Positions 9,414 through 18,335 are shown, counted from the stretch's first letter. The stretch is 64,000 nucleotides of DNA from Firmicutes bacterium HGW-Firmicutes-9 (GCA_002841395.1 PGZM01000008.1:1-64000); one strand, 5' to 3'. Translations and numbers: made by a program. Notes: generated by a model from the sequence alone, not told the origin.

Positions 9414-10202
9414 ATGGAAAAGAATAGCTTTGACAGAGCGACATTCAGAAAAATCGAAGGCTTCAGAATAGCGACGGGGGTGCTTGCAATTATTGCGGCG
9501 TTGTGGCTAATTTCTAGATTCGTGCAGTATATTAAAATCACGGATGATTTCGCATACCAGATGGGTACCTTTTACCTTCTTATCGGAAAACTAAATGTTA
9601 TTTTTTCGTTTATTGCATTGGTTCTATTTGCGATTTTTGTATTGTTCCTTTACGGGAGAACAGACAACACTCTCGGAGCAATATCAATCTTAGTGATGTC
9701 GTTCGTTTCGGCATCGTCAATTATGTTGATTATCATTAGAATCATTAAGTACGCGGCAACATCGAATGGATTGGAACTGTTCTTAAGTATAATCACTGGT
9801 ATTATATTCCCATTAGTTTCAAGTATAATTTTGTTGCTAATAGCACTAACTTGGCTTAAAAAAATAAGTATAAGTGTTAAATTTCTGCCGATTGTACTCA
9901 TAGGTATCAGCTTTTTTTCGTATTTTCTGACATCAATTGTTCTAGGGTTTTTTGAAGTTCAACTTGTAAGATTCTATTTATTGGATTCATTGTTTTTATT
10001 TGCTTTGTTAATGTTTACTGTATTTTGTCCTTTAACATACCGAAAAGTAAAAGCCAATGTTCAATCTTCTTTTTCGAAGCAGCAAGAAATATTAAGCGAT
10101 CTTGATTCTCAATTATTGCTGTTAAAAAATGAGTTTGATCGAGGTAACATTTCCCCAAAAGAGTATGAATCTAGAAGAAAACTTTTAATCGACAAATTGT
10201 AG
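9414..10202 (+). CDS. Multi-TM membrane protein with SHOCT-like tail
   Basis: 262 residues from ATG 9414. AGAGGTG near 9395-9401 gives better spacing to this ATG than to the in-frame GTG at 9402. Five or six hydrophobic segments fill residues 15-205. The last 35 residues (LLLLKNEFDRGNISPKEYES, then basic residues) are a SHOCT-like hairpin, as in the gene before it. The two genes are almost contiguous and share the AT-rich composition, so they likely act together. A terminator follows at 10229-10266. Function not recognised. Confidence 0.72.
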   Translation: MEKNSFDRATFRKIEGFRIATGVLAIIAALWLISRFVQYIKITDDFAYQMGTFYLLIGKLNVIFSFIALVLFAIFVLFLYGRTDNTLGAISILVMSFVSASSIMLIIIRIIKYAATSNGLELFLSIITGIIFPLVSSIILLLIALTWLKKISISVKFLPIVLIGISFFSYFLTSIVLGFFEVQLVRFYLLDSLFLFALLMFTVFCPLTYRKVKANVQSSFSKQQEILSDLDSQLLLLKNEFDRGNISPKEYESRRKLLIDKL

Positions 10203-10228
10203 TTGAAAGTGTAGCGGAAATCTAGCAG

Positions 10229-10266
10229 ACCTCTGTTGCCAGATCAAACAAGCAACGGAGGTTTTT
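10229..10266 (+). terminator. Terminator of the SHOCT gene pair
   Basis: Stem ACCTCtGTTGC (10229-10239) with GCAACgGAGGT (10252-10262), followed by a T-run. Confidence 0.8.
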
Positions 10267-10422
10267 ATGATAGTCGTATGGCTCCGTGGTGGGCGAGAAG
10301 AGACATGCAAAGCTTGGGCAACCTCAATGGGATTAGAACATCTCTTACGGATGCTGACGGACGTATACGAGGTTTCGACACTTACCTAAACCAGTAGAAC
10401 TTTACAATAGCACAGTTGCTCC

Positions 10423-10472
10423 AAACCCACCCATAAATATAAATATGTTTGCATTTTGATGCGTTAGCTCCA
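10423..10472. repeat. Dispersed repeat core, copy 2
   Basis: Same 50-bp core as at 8755-8804. The sequence just before it (acaatagcaca at about 10404) also matches the lead-in of copy 1, so these two copies share about 70 bp. An intrinsic terminator follows within 10 bp. Confidence 0.8.
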
Positions 10473-10481
10473 CCAAAATTC

Positions 10482-10513
10482 AAAACAGACCCTTTCGGGT
10501 CTGTTTTGTTTTT
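10482..10513. terminator. Bidirectional terminator after the GT-C-like gene
   Basis: AAAACAGACCC/GGGTCTGTTTT with a TTTC loop and T-rich flanks on both strands. It serves the leftward gene at 10568-12457. Confidence 0.8.
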
Positions 10514-10567
10514 ATGACACATATCAGTTTCATGCGCTTCGGGCGGGCCGCTATTTCATCGATTTTT

Positions 10568-12457
10568 TCACGTGCCTTCGTCCAAATCGGCAAGCAGCTC
10601 GTCCAGCACACCGGAGAACATGTTCGGAAAGAGCGCATCCTCTGCAGCAAAATCTTGCTCGTAAAACAGAATCTCGTCCCGATCAGTCGGCAATATGCGC
10701 TGATAAGCGATGAACGTGTATCCGTTTCCCATGTCGAAACGCGCGGCTTCGATAAAGTGTTTTTGTGGAATCTCGCTGAAAAATGCGCTGTTGTACTTCT
10801 CGGCGAGGCTAAAGCTGCAGAACGGCTCACACGTCAACACATAGTCCGCCAATAATAATCCTCGCGGGAAAGCATGCGTCCCCAGAACCGCAGAACCGTA
10901 GGGCAAAATGTTTGATACACGTTCATCCGGCATGTCAACGCAGCGGAAAACATCCGGATTATACGGTTCACCGTGAGGGATCATGTAAGCAGTTTTTGTT
11001 TCACAACAGCTCTCGAGCAACCAGCCATTCACGGCTCGAATTTCATCGATATCATCCCGTTGCGGCAACTTCAGGGGAGAATAGGAGAATAAGGCGGTTT
11101 GCGTAGAACTGGTCATCGCGGCGCAAACGGCTGCATTGGTCACATAAAACGACAATACGACCGCTGTCGAGAGCAGGAAGAGGAGTTTTCGTCGTATGCG
11201 GCTGATACCCGCAAGGCAGAGCAGCATCAGCAGAAGATAAGCGGGCACGAGAATCAACGTGTGATGGAACCCCATGTTTTGTATGCGTGTAAAGAGCAAA
11301 ATCACAAGAAAGATATCGACCACGGCGAGGATGCTCCACACCCTTGTTTGCTTGCGAAACATGCCCCACAGGAACCCGGCCAGCAGCAGGATCAAAAGCC
11401 CATATCCGAGAAAATGCGCTTGGTTTGATAGCTCAAACGGAAATCCGCCGACGTTATACTCGCTGTAGCTTACGGAATAATTCGTGCGTAAAATTGCACG
11501 TATCAAAGGAAATAGAGCTGCGCCGACAACCGCACAACCAAGCAGAACAAATTTTGAAAAGCGTTTGAGCTGTGCCCATTGCTTGCCCTGAATCTGCCGA
11601 ACCATGACCGCCAGGCCGAAGCAGGCATAGTATGCGATTGCCCAATAGAGATACCAGCGGCGCGATGCGATGATCATCACGGTCAGGCTGAAAATGATCA
11701 AATAGCGTTTGGTATCCGCTTTGGAAAAATCAAGCGGAATGGTCAAAATCATAATCAGAAACGCGAGAATCAAGCCGAATAGATCCGGCTGTCCGTAAAC
11801 CAACGATACGTGGATGAGCGGGAATAACCCGGCAAGCACGATGCCTGCGGTGAAGAAAAAGCTTCCGCGCATTGGTTGCAAAATCTGTTCCATGAGTTTC
11901 AGGAAGATGGCAATCACCCAATATAACATCGGAAGAATGGTGACCGCGCATGCCGCGACAAACCAATCTGGCGTTTGCGGCATAAACGCGAACGGAACAG
12001 CGAGAAAGATATTAATGAAGGAGGAATAGGCATAGTACCATATGCGCTTGATCACGCCGGTCGCCGCAGCGAAAAATCCGTTTACCTGAAAGTCTGCTGC
12101 CGTATCGATTTGCAAACGGTAGTAGTTCGCATAATCCCAGTAGTAGATAAATTTTCGCGTCGCAAGGCTATATGCGTAGAATCCTAAAACGACGACAATA
12201 ATAATCGCCAGAAGGAGTAGGTTCTGCTTCGTAAAGCGAACGCCCGCCATCCGCTGCGCTTCGGTCACGATCCAGATGAGAAGCAGCCAGGCCCAGATGC
12301 TGAACAATAAGTAGCAAAGGCTCTGCCCGGAAATGGTCGCCTGAAACAACGCGAGGTTCGGTAAGAATCTGGCGATGATAAACAGAATCGCGATAAATAG
12401 CGACGCAATCTGTAGAATCCAGGTCAAAATCCGCTTCTGAGAAAGTTTTCTCTCCAT
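10568..12457 (-). CDS. Polytopic membrane protein, GT-C glycosyltransferase-like
   Basis: 629 residues from ATG 12457, chosen because ACGAGGT lies 6 nt upstream; an ATG at 12475 has no such site. About eleven hydrophobic segments fill residues 10-430. A first extracellular loop contains YYWDYANYYR, an acidic-aromatic loop of the kind that carries the catalytic acid in GT-C (GT39-like) lipid-linked sugar transferases. A soluble domain of about 200 residues at the C-terminus faces outward. Such proteins usually decorate surface polymers. Its promoter overlaps a GTTTAC/GTAAAC dyad. The exact family is not recognised; the GT-C fold is inferred from topology and the loop motif. Confidence 0.7.
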   Translation of the reverse strand: MERKLSQKRILTWILQIASLFIAILFIIARFLPNLALFQATISGQSLCYLLFSIWAWLLLIWIVTEAQRMAGVRFTKQNLLLLAIIIVVVLGFYAYSLATRKFIYYWDYANYYRLQIDTAADFQVNGFFAAATGVIKRIWYYAYSSFINIFLAVPFAFMPQTPDWFVAACAVTILPMLYWVIAIFLKLMEQILQPMRGSFFFTAGIVLAGLFPLIHVSLVYGQPDLFGLILAFLIMILTIPLDFSKADTKRYLIIFSLTVMIIASRRWYLYWAIAYYACFGLAVMVRQIQGKQWAQLKRFSKFVLLGCAVVGAALFPLIRAILRTNYSVSYSEYNVGGFPFELSNQAHFLGYGLLILLLAGFLWGMFRKQTRVWSILAVVDIFLVILLFTRIQNMGFHHTLILVPAYLLLMLLCLAGISRIRRKLLFLLSTAVVLSFYVTNAAVCAAMTSSTQTALFSYSPLKLPQRDDIDEIRAVNGWLLESCCETKTAYMIPHGEPYNPDVFRCVDMPDERVSNILPYGSAVLGTHAFPRGLLLADYVLTCEPFCSFSLAEKYNSAFFSEIPQKHFIEAARFDMGNGYTFIAYQRILPTDRDEILFYEQDFAAEDALFPNMFSGVLDELLADLDEGT

Positions 12458-12490
12458 GCTTACCTCGTAATGCATTCTTCAAATAAAAAC

Positions 12491-12519
12491 AGTATACGTT
12501 GTCATAGTTTACTTACCAA
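12491..12519 (-). promoter_or_regulatory. Promoter of the GT-C-like gene
   Basis: On the minus strand, TTGGTA (plus-strand 12514-12519), a 17-bp spacer, and TATACT (plus-strand 12491-12496). Confidence 0.6.
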
Positions 12520-12527
12520 CTGTAAAC
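12507..12527. promoter_or_regulatory. Dyad GTTTAC-N9-GTAAAC over the leftward promoter
   Basis: GTTTAC at 12507-12512 and GTAAAC at 12522-12527, covering the -35 element of the leftward gene. The same half-sites recur at 12592-12606 with a 3-bp spacer. This looks like an operator pair for an unidentified regulator. Confidence 0.5.
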
Positions 12528-12591
12528 GAGCATAAGGCGTAATATGGGCGCAGAGTATTGCTTTTGATGGTATGTCACGCCTTGAATAACA

Positions 12592-12606
12592 GTTTACACC
12601 GTAAAC
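12592..12606. promoter_or_regulatory. Dyad GTTTAC-N3-GTAAAC
   Basis: GTTTAC at 12592-12597 and GTAAAC at 12601-12606. Second copy of the half-sites at 12507-12527, in the same divergent intergenic region. Confidence 0.5.
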
Positions 12607-12699
12607 ACACGATTTGGAACAACTCTTTTTTAAATGCTCGCTTCTTCGTTTAACAAAGATAAATTGTTCAATGAAAGATTTTGCAGCACGTCTAACCTG

Positions 12700-12727
12700 T
12701 TGAGATGATCGTCATATACAGTATAAT
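12700..12727 (+). promoter_or_regulatory. Promoter of the methyltransferase-like gene
   Basis: TTGAGA at 12700-12705, a 16-bp spacer, and TATAAT at 12722-12727. Transcription should begin near 12734, which leaves too little leader for the ATG at 12742 and favours the TTG at 12760. Confidence 0.7.
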
Positions 12728-12759
12728 GAAAGTATGAAACAATGATCGGAGGCAGACGT

Positions 12760-13374
12760 TTGGAATCAGCAGACAAGATTCTGAAGGAATATCACGAGTA
12801 TCAAGCGAAAATCGGCAGCAGAGTCGCGCTTTATAGAGTCGTGGCGCGCGCGTTTGGCATAGAGAGCGCGCTCTATCCGGGCAGCCATGTTGACATTGCG
12901 CCGTCGTTGGTTATCCCGAAGGTGACGTATATCGACAGCTATAAAGGCACGATCCAGTTCTTTCGCCAGATGGACGTGATTCAATCGTTTCTTGAACAGC
13001 AGAAAGAATATCCGGAAGCGTGCGAGATATCGTTTATCGGTTCGGACTATGAAGCGGAGCTGGGCGTTGATCCGGTTGATCTGATCATATCGCAATTCGC
13101 GGGCTTCGTCGGACAGGCGACGAAACGCTATCTCAAGCCGGGCGGCATCTTGCTCTGCAACGATAGTCACGCAGATGCGACGCTCGCGAGATTCGATGAG
13201 ACGTTCGAACTGATCGGCGTTATAGATGAGAAGAACCAAATTTCTAGCGCTTATTTGGAGAACTTCTTTCAATTGTCAAAGGGCAGGGCGGTCGACTTGG
13301 CAAATGTGCGGAAAACGATGAAAGGCCCAAAGTATACGCACATGGCGGAGAACTATCTCTTCCGGAAAAAGTAA
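12760..13374 (+). CDS. SAM-dependent methyltransferase-like protein
   Basis: 204 residues from TTG 12760, chosen because GGAGG (12748-12752) is 7 nt upstream and the promoter lies just before. The alternative ATG at 12742 would precede that site. The layout resembles class I methyltransferases: an N-terminal helix, a short strand followed by YPGSHVDIAPS, a TYIDSYKG strand with an acidic end, then DLIISQFAGFVG and LKPGGILLCND at the positions of motifs IV and VI. The glycine-rich SAM loop is not canonical, so activity is uncertain. No partner gene is obvious; the GT-C-like gene is divergent and shares the regulatory region. Confidence 0.6.
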   Translation: MESADKILKEYHEYQAKIGSRVALYRVVARAFGIESALYPGSHVDIAPSLVIPKVTYIDSYKGTIQFFRQMDVIQSFLEQQKEYPEACEISFIGSDYEAELGVDPVDLIISQFAGFVGQATKRYLKPGGILLCNDSHADATLARFDETFELIGVIDEKNQISSAYLENFFQLSKGRAVDLANVRKTMKGPKYTHMAENYLFRKK

Positions 13375-13552
13375 GCATCTAACATTGACGATTTTTAGGA
13401 GTTGTTTTGCTATCGGAACGATGAATTTGATCGAACGAAGTTTCGTTTGGACGAGTCTGCTGGGTGAATGAAGAAGATCGGTATGACGCAGGAATGAGCC
13501 CAGACCTAAGAATTGGTTTGCGTTGAACAGAATCGCTGTAATCTGGTTCACA

Positions 13553-13581
13553 TTGACGGAATGGATGTGCCGTATTAATAT
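13553..13581 (+). promoter_or_regulatory. Promoter of the GGDEF/EAL gene
   Basis: TTGACG at 13553-13558, a 17-bp spacer, and TAATAT at 13576-13581. Confidence 0.6.
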
Positions 13582-13647
13582 GTTTTTATGATAATCAGTG
13601 TTCTTTCTTAACACATATGATGGATTCCAGAAAGGATGGAATGCAAT

Positions 13648-15540
13648 ATGTTCTTAAAAAACGGAAAGAATGTTCCGAATGAAGCGGATGCTGGAATCTT
13701 GAGTAAGATTGAGAAGATAGAAGTAAAAAAGTATAACCGCTTAATACTATCGAAAATCGAACATAGCTTAAACCTCATTATCTTGATTGCTATACCTTTG
13801 GTATTGTTATTGGTAATCAACGATTATTTTCGACAAAATTTTCTGATCATGGTTGTCGATTCAATCATTACGTTCTCATTAATCATCATAACCATATATA
13901 GGCACAAATTTAACAGCACTGTAAAAATCAGCATAATCGTGTTATTAACTCTCGTTGCCGGGTTGACATCCATGATGGTATCGGGATACGCAGGCGCTGG
14001 GTTTCTCACGCTATTGCTTGGCAGCTTACTGATCGCTGGGTTTTTATCGACAAAAGTATCAATCATTTATGCCTCTTTTTTAGCATTCGTTACGATTGTC
14101 TTCATAGCTTTGGTTTATAGCGGAGTCATATCATATGATATGAGCAACCCGAAGTTTGATCCAAACACTGTTTCAAGCTGGTTCAACCTGTCTATCGTTT
14201 TTATTATTAAACTCTATGTAACGATTGTAATCATTTATACCATTAGAAGGTATTTCAGTATAAGTCTAAAACAATCCGAAGAACAGTTAGATTACATCAA
14301 TCATATTGCTTACTATGATCCGCTGACAGGATTACCAAATAAAAGCAAACTAATGTCCCTACAGGAGGAGATGCTTCGCGATGCAGGGTTTATCGCAATA
14401 TTTAGTATAGATGGTTACCGATTGATGGATTCTATCTATGGCGAAGAAGTTTCAAACGAAATCATCCTGGCAATCAGTGAACTATTAAAAGTAAAGAATG
14501 ATAATATCTTGTTCTATTCGCGCGTTGATGTGAACGAGTTCGCGTTTCTCTGGAGCAAGAATAACAAAAGTGAATTCCTGCCTTTCGTTGAGAGATCTAT
14601 CGCTGAAGTGCAAACCTACCCTACCATTACGAAATGGAAAAAAGGCATTCACATTCATCTTGGATATTTCGAATTCACTGATACACCACAAAATCTTATC
14701 GATGGATATCACAATGCGAAAGTAGCCCTGCAAGAATCTGTGATCAACAGTGGAACCAAGCCGATCATTTATAATCAAGAAATTGAATTGAGAATCAAAC
14801 AGGAATATGACCTGAAGCATGCGGTGAATCAAGCCATTATCAATGGCGATTTTGTGATGTATTATCAGGAGAAAATAAATGGTATTGATCGGCAGGTAAT
14901 AGGCGTGGAAGCGCTTGCTCGCTGGAAAAGTGCGGAGCTTGGATTTATTTCCCCTTCTGTTTTTATACCACTAATCAATAAGTCCGTGCTGTTCGCGGAG
15001 TTTGGGAATCTTGTCATTCAGAAGGTGATGGGGGATTGTCAGAAGCTGCGCGATAAGTATTCGAGTGATTTGAAAATATCGATCAATATATCTCCGCAGT
15101 ATCTGTTAAGCCAGGATTTTATCAGCTACATACTGCGTGCGATCGATGCGAGAAAAATAAATCCGGAAAATATCATCTTCGAGATAACCGAAGAAATCCT
15201 GATTGAAAATATCGAAAACGCGGTCTCTGTTTTGAAAGAACTAAAAAAGTATGGATTCAAAATATCGTTGGATGATTTCGGCTCCGGATACTCTTCGTTG
15301 AACTATTTGTCCCGATTGATCTTCGATGAGGTCAAGATAGATAAGTCGTTTATTGATCATATCGCCAATGATCCAAAGATTGCAAAAATGATTGAGATAA
15401 TCGTTGCATTAAAGAATGTTTATGGATTTGATATCGTTGCGGAGGGCGTTGAAACAGAAGAGCAGTTCAATATTTTGATGGGTATGGGGGACTTTATCAT
15501 ACAAGGCTATTATTTCTCCAAACCGCAGAGCATAGAATGA
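13648..15540 (+). CDS. Membrane c-di-GMP phosphodiesterase with degenerate GGDEF domain
   Basis: 630 residues from ATG 13648 (AAAGG 12 nt upstream; an in-frame ATG at 13636 abuts the same site). Six hydrophobic segments fill residues 35-205. A GGDEF domain follows (YDPLTGLPNK near 225), but its signature reads RVDVNEFAF, so the GG(D/E)EF active site is lost. The C-terminal EAL domain is complete: VEALARW, the EITEE loop, DDFGSGYSSL, KIDKSF and EGVET are all present. The expected activity is c-di-GMP hydrolysis at the membrane, possibly modulated by GTP bound to the inactive GGDEF domain. It has its own promoter. Repeat copy 3 and a terminator follow. Confidence 0.9.
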   Translation: MFLKNGKNVPNEADAGILSKIEKIEVKKYNRLILSKIEHSLNLIILIAIPLVLLLVINDYFRQNFLIMVVDSIITFSLIIITIYRHKFNSTVKISIIVLLTLVAGLTSMMVSGYAGAGFLTLLLGSLLIAGFLSTKVSIIYASFLAFVTIVFIALVYSGVISYDMSNPKFDPNTVSSWFNLSIVFIIKLYVTIVIIYTIRRYFSISLKQSEEQLDYINHIAYYDPLTGLPNKSKLMSLQEEMLRDAGFIAIFSIDGYRLMDSIYGEEVSNEIILAISELLKVKNDNILFYSRVDVNEFAFLWSKNNKSEFLPFVERSIAEVQTYPTITKWKKGIHIHLGYFEFTDTPQNLIDGYHNAKVALQESVINSGTKPIIYNQEIELRIKQEYDLKHAVNQAIINGDFVMYYQEKINGIDRQVIGVEALARWKSAELGFISPSVFIPLINKSVLFAEFGNLVIQKVMGDCQKLRDKYSSDLKISINISPQYLLSQDFISYILRAIDARKINPENIIFEITEEILIENIENAVSVLKELKKYGFKISLDDFGSGYSSLNYLSRLIFDEVKIDKSFIDHIANDPKIAKMIEIIVALKNVYGFDIVAEGVETEEQFNILMGMGDFIIQGYYFSKPQSIE

Positions 15541-15597
15541 TATAGATATGGGAGCAAAAACCTATAATACATTCGTTGCCTCAGAATAACTGCTGCC

Positions 15598-15648
15598 CAA
15601 GCCCGCCCATAAATACAAAAATGTTTGCATTTGGATGCGTTAGCACCA
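15598..15648. repeat. Dispersed repeat core, copy 3
   Basis: CCCGCCCATAAATAC, then ATGTTTGCATTTGGATGCG, then TTAGCACCA. Nearly identical to copies 1 and 2, and directly followed by a terminator. Confidence 0.8.
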
Positions 15649-15715
15649 CAAAAACAAAAGGTCGATCGGCCTTTTTGTTTTTTGCTTTGAATGTGATACT
15701 GAAAATTCGAATTAC
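15648..15715. repeat. Direct repeat left of copB
   Basis: Terminator plus TTTGAATGTGATACTG. A diverged direct copy lies at 18303-18370, so the two copies flank the copper ATPase gene. Confidence 0.6.
15650..15685. terminator. Bidirectional terminator after the GGDEF/EAL gene
   Basis: A-rich arm and AAAGG paired with CGGCCTTTTTGTTTT. About 65 bp including the TTTGAATGTGA downstream sequence recur at 18303-18370, on the other side of copB. Confidence 0.75.
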
Positions 15716-15969
15716 AATACAGTAGCCTCCGCCATGCTCTGGCCAATGGTCAGGGCTTTTAAGATTAAAGTACACATCTCAATCAAAAAAGCCGGATTAC
15801 ATGAGTTGCAGCCTGATTGCTGTTGCGCAAGTGTGATCGATTCATTGATACGCGTGCGTTTCTCTTTGTTTCATCAACATGTTCCCGCTTCTCTTGCTGG
15901 CCTGATTGCGGGATCAGAATAAGTCTTGCATGAACGTTGAGAGTTCATCAGGGATCGCATGCTTCAAAT

Positions 15970-15998
15970 TTGATATTTCGCGTTTCTCTGTCTATACT
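15970..15998 (+). promoter_or_regulatory. copB promoter
   Basis: TTGATA at 15970-15975, a 17-bp spacer, and TATACT at 15993-15998. No obvious copper-regulator dyad overlaps it. Confidence 0.7.
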
Positions 15999-16046
15999 TA
16001 AAATAAGCAGACACAATAGTATCATCGCGAAAAGGAGGCGGCTATT

Positions 16047-18278
16047 TTGGAACATCATTCGAATATGAAAGAAGGTCACATGGAACATGGACATATGGAC
16101 CATGAACATCACCATGATCATAAAGACATGATGCATGGTGAAATGAATCAAATGGATCATAACCAGATGGATCATAGTCAGATGGAGCATAGTCAGATGG
16201 AGCATAGTCAGATGGATCATAGCCAAATGGATCATAGCCAAATGGATCATAGCCAACACCAGCAGATGGCGGCGATGAACCATAGCGGTCAAAACCAAAC
16301 AAATCATGAAACCGGGCATTCAGCGGGACACCATGACCACCATATGATGATGGTGAAGGATTTCAAGACGCGGTTCTTCCTATCGCTGATTGTAACCGTG
16401 CCGCTGTTGATTCTATCTCCGATGATACAGATGTTTCTAAAAATCAATTTGAGATTTCCCGGGGACTCATACATTCTCTTTGCGCTGGCGACGCTGCTGT
16501 TTATATATGGCGGCAAGCCATTCTTTACGGGCGCACGAGACGAGCTCAAACAAAAATCGCCAGCGATGATGACCTTGATCGCGTTCGCAATTTCGGTGGC
16601 ATACATCTACAGCTCGCTGACGGTTTTTGTTTTGAAAGGGAACGATTTCTTCTGGGAGCTGGCAACTCTTATTGTGATTATGTTGCTCGGACACTGGATA
16701 GAAATGAAGTCTGTCATGGGGGCATCCAGAGCGCTGGATGAACTTGCGAAACTCATGCCGCAGGAAGCGAACTTGATATCTGACACCGGCGAGATCACGG
16801 CTGTTCTGGCTGAAAAATTGAAGGCAGGCGACAAATTGCTGGTGAAACCCGGTGAGAAGATTCCGATTGACGGAACTGTGTTCGAAGGCATCAGCGAAGT
16901 CAACGAGTCCATGGTTACCGGGGAGTCTGTTCCTGTAAAGAGAACCGTTGGGGATGAGGTCATTGGAGGAGCAATCAACGGAGACGGAATTCTGAAGATA
17001 GAAGTCACCCGAACCGGAGAGGATACCTTCCTTTCGCAGGTGATTAAACTTGTCAGAGAGGCGCAGCAATCCAAGTCCCGAACGCAAAGGCTTGCCGACA
17101 AAGCGGCAAAGCTGTTGTTTTATATTGCATTGAGCGCGGGTGTTATGACTGCGGTCGTGTGGACGCTAATCGGCAAGGATATTAGCTTTATCATGGAACG
17201 AGCGGTCACGGTTATCGTTATTTGCTGTCCGCATGCGCTTGGGCTTGCGATACCGCTTGTGACGGCGAGATCGACGAGTATAGCGGCGCAAAACGGCCTG
17301 CTGATTCGAAACCGTGTTGCCTTTGAAAACGCGAGGAAGATCGGCGTTGTGGTGTTTGACAAGACCGGGACGCTCACGGAAGGTGCGTTTGGGGTCACGG
17401 ATGTGATTGAAGCAGGCCGATCGAAAGAGGAGATTTTAACCATCGCTTCTTCTCTGGAGATGAATTCCGAGCATCCAATAGCGAAGGGCATTGTCCGGGA
17501 ATCGCAAAAGCTTGGATACCAGCTGAAGCCGGTTACCGACTATATGAATATGGCGGGCAAAGGCTTGATGGCAACGATCGACGGCAGTGAAATCATGATC
17601 GTCAGCCCGGGATACATGCAGAGCAAGGGGAAAGAGTATGACGTCGCGGTGTTTGAGCGGCTTGCTTCCGAGGGTAAGACGGTCGTTTTTGTGTTGATAG
17701 ACGGGGCGCTTGCCGGAATGATCGCTCTGGCAGATATTGTTCGCCCGAGCGCGAAGCAAGCGGTCGATTCCCTGCGGCGCATGAATATTGAATCGATCAT
17801 GCTGACGGGCGACAATCAAAAAGCCGCTTTGCATGTTGGAAAGCAGGTTGGTATATACAGAGTCATAGCCGAGGTTTTGCCACAGCAAAAAGCGGACAAG
17901 ATTGACGAAATAAAGACGGATGGCAGGATTCTGGCGATGACGGGAGACGGCATAAACGATGCACCGTCTCTTGCGAAAGCAGACTTGGGCATTGCGATTG
18001 GCGCAGGAACCGATGTTGCAATTGAGACAGCGGATGTGATACTCGTGAAAAGCAATCCGAACGATGTTGTAAATATCATCAAGCTTTCCAAAGCGATTTA
18101 TAAGAAGATGATACAAAATCTTGTTTGGGCAACAGGTTATAACGCGCTGGCCCTGCCGCTTGCCGCGGGGGTACTGTATGGCGCGGGAGTGACACTGTCG
18201 CCGGCGGTCGGCGCGGTGCTGATGTCGCTCAGCACGGTGATTGTTGCAATCAACGCAAGACTACTCAGGATAAAGTAA
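16047..18278 (+). CDS. copB: CopB-type copper-translocating P1B ATPase
   Basis: 743 residues from TTG 16047, with AAAGGAGG 8 nt upstream. The first 110 residues are an unusually His/Met/Asp-rich region with seven tandem MDHSQ-type pentapeptides, a metal-binding tail replacing the CxxC domains of CopA. The pump core is complete: six to eight membrane helices, the TGES actuator loop, the CPH motif (ICCPHALGLAIP) that defines the CopB subgroup, DKTGTLTEG with the phosphorylated Asp, the HP motif (SEHPIAKG), and TGDGINDAP. The probable role is export of Cu (or Ag) ions from the cytoplasm. No chaperone or regulator gene is adjacent. It is flanked by direct repeats, consistent with separate acquisition. 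Confidence 0.95.
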   Translation: MEHHSNMKEGHMEHGHMDHEHHHDHKDMMHGEMNQMDHNQMDHSQMEHSQMEHSQMDHSQMDHSQMDHSQHQQMAAMNHSGQNQTNHETGHSAGHHDHHMMMVKDFKTRFFLSLIVTVPLLILSPMIQMFLKINLRFPGDSYILFALATLLFIYGGKPFFTGARDELKQKSPAMMTLIAFAISVAYIYSSLTVFVLKGNDFFWELATLIVIMLLGHWIEMKSVMGASRALDELAKLMPQEANLISDTGEITAVLAEKLKAGDKLLVKPGEKIPIDGTVFEGISEVNESMVTGESVPVKRTVGDEVIGGAINGDGILKIEVTRTGEDTFLSQVIKLVREAQQSKSRTQRLADKAAKLLFYIALSAGVMTAVVWTLIGKDISFIMERAVTVIVICCPHALGLAIPLVTARSTSIAAQNGLLIRNRVAFENARKIGVVVFDKTGTLTEGAFGVTDVIEAGRSKEEILTIASSLEMNSEHPIAKGIVRESQKLGYQLKPVTDYMNMAGKGLMATIDGSEIMIVSPGYMQSKGKEYDVAVFERLASEGKTVVFVLIDGALAGMIALADIVRPSAKQAVDSLRRMNIESIMLTGDNQKAALHVGKQVGIYRVIAEVLPQQKADKIDEIKTDGRILAMTGDGINDAPSLAKADLGIAIGAGTDVAIETADVILVKSNPNDVVNIIKLSKAIYKKMIQNLVWATGYNALALPLAAGVLYGAGVTLSPAVGAVLMSLSTVIVAINARLLRIK
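16152..16256 (+). repeat. Tandem 15-bp repeat encoding MDHSQ units
   Basis: Seven consecutive 15-bp units of the type atggatcatagtcag, coding MDHNQ, MDHSQ, MEHSQ, MEHSQ and three MDHSQ. The near identity of neighbouring units, including silent positions, points to recent slippage or unequal exchange. Confidence 0.9.
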
Positions 18279-18302
18279 CAGTCGGAAGGCACCATAACTC
18301 GA

Positions 18303-18335
18303 CAAAACAAAAAGGCCTGATGGCCTTTTTGTTTT
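18303..18335. terminator. copB terminator
   Basis: ACAAAACAAAAAGGCC/GGCCTTTTTGTTTTG with a TGAT loop. It works on both strands, between copB and the convergent lipoprotein gene. Confidence 0.85.

Larger units (their letters stand above)
10203..10567. other. Intergenic stretch with terminators and repeat copy 2
   Basis: Contains the SHOCT-pair terminator, repeat copy 2 and a bidirectional terminator. A 39-codon frame at 10278-10397 has no ribosome site and is not called. The sequence marks the drop from AT-rich to GC-richer DNA, so it is a candidate island edge. Confidence 0.5.
15541..16046. other. Intergenic stretch with repeat copy 3 and copB promoter
   Basis: Holds the third copy of the dispersed repeat, a terminator unit that recurs after copB, and the copB promoter. 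A 62-codon frame (15734-15922) has no ribosome site and shows no family features, so it is not called. Confidence 0.5.

Noticed and set aside
10278-10397. 39-codon frame after the SHOCT gene pair
   Set aside because: No ribosome site; lies directly behind a terminator; too short to judge. It might be a gene remnant.
15734-15922. 62-codon frame before copB
   Set aside because: No ribosome site, no conserved features, cysteine-rich random-looking sequence.
16152-16256. Regular repeats as a CRISPR array
   Set aside because: Contiguous 15-bp units without spacers, in frame inside copB.
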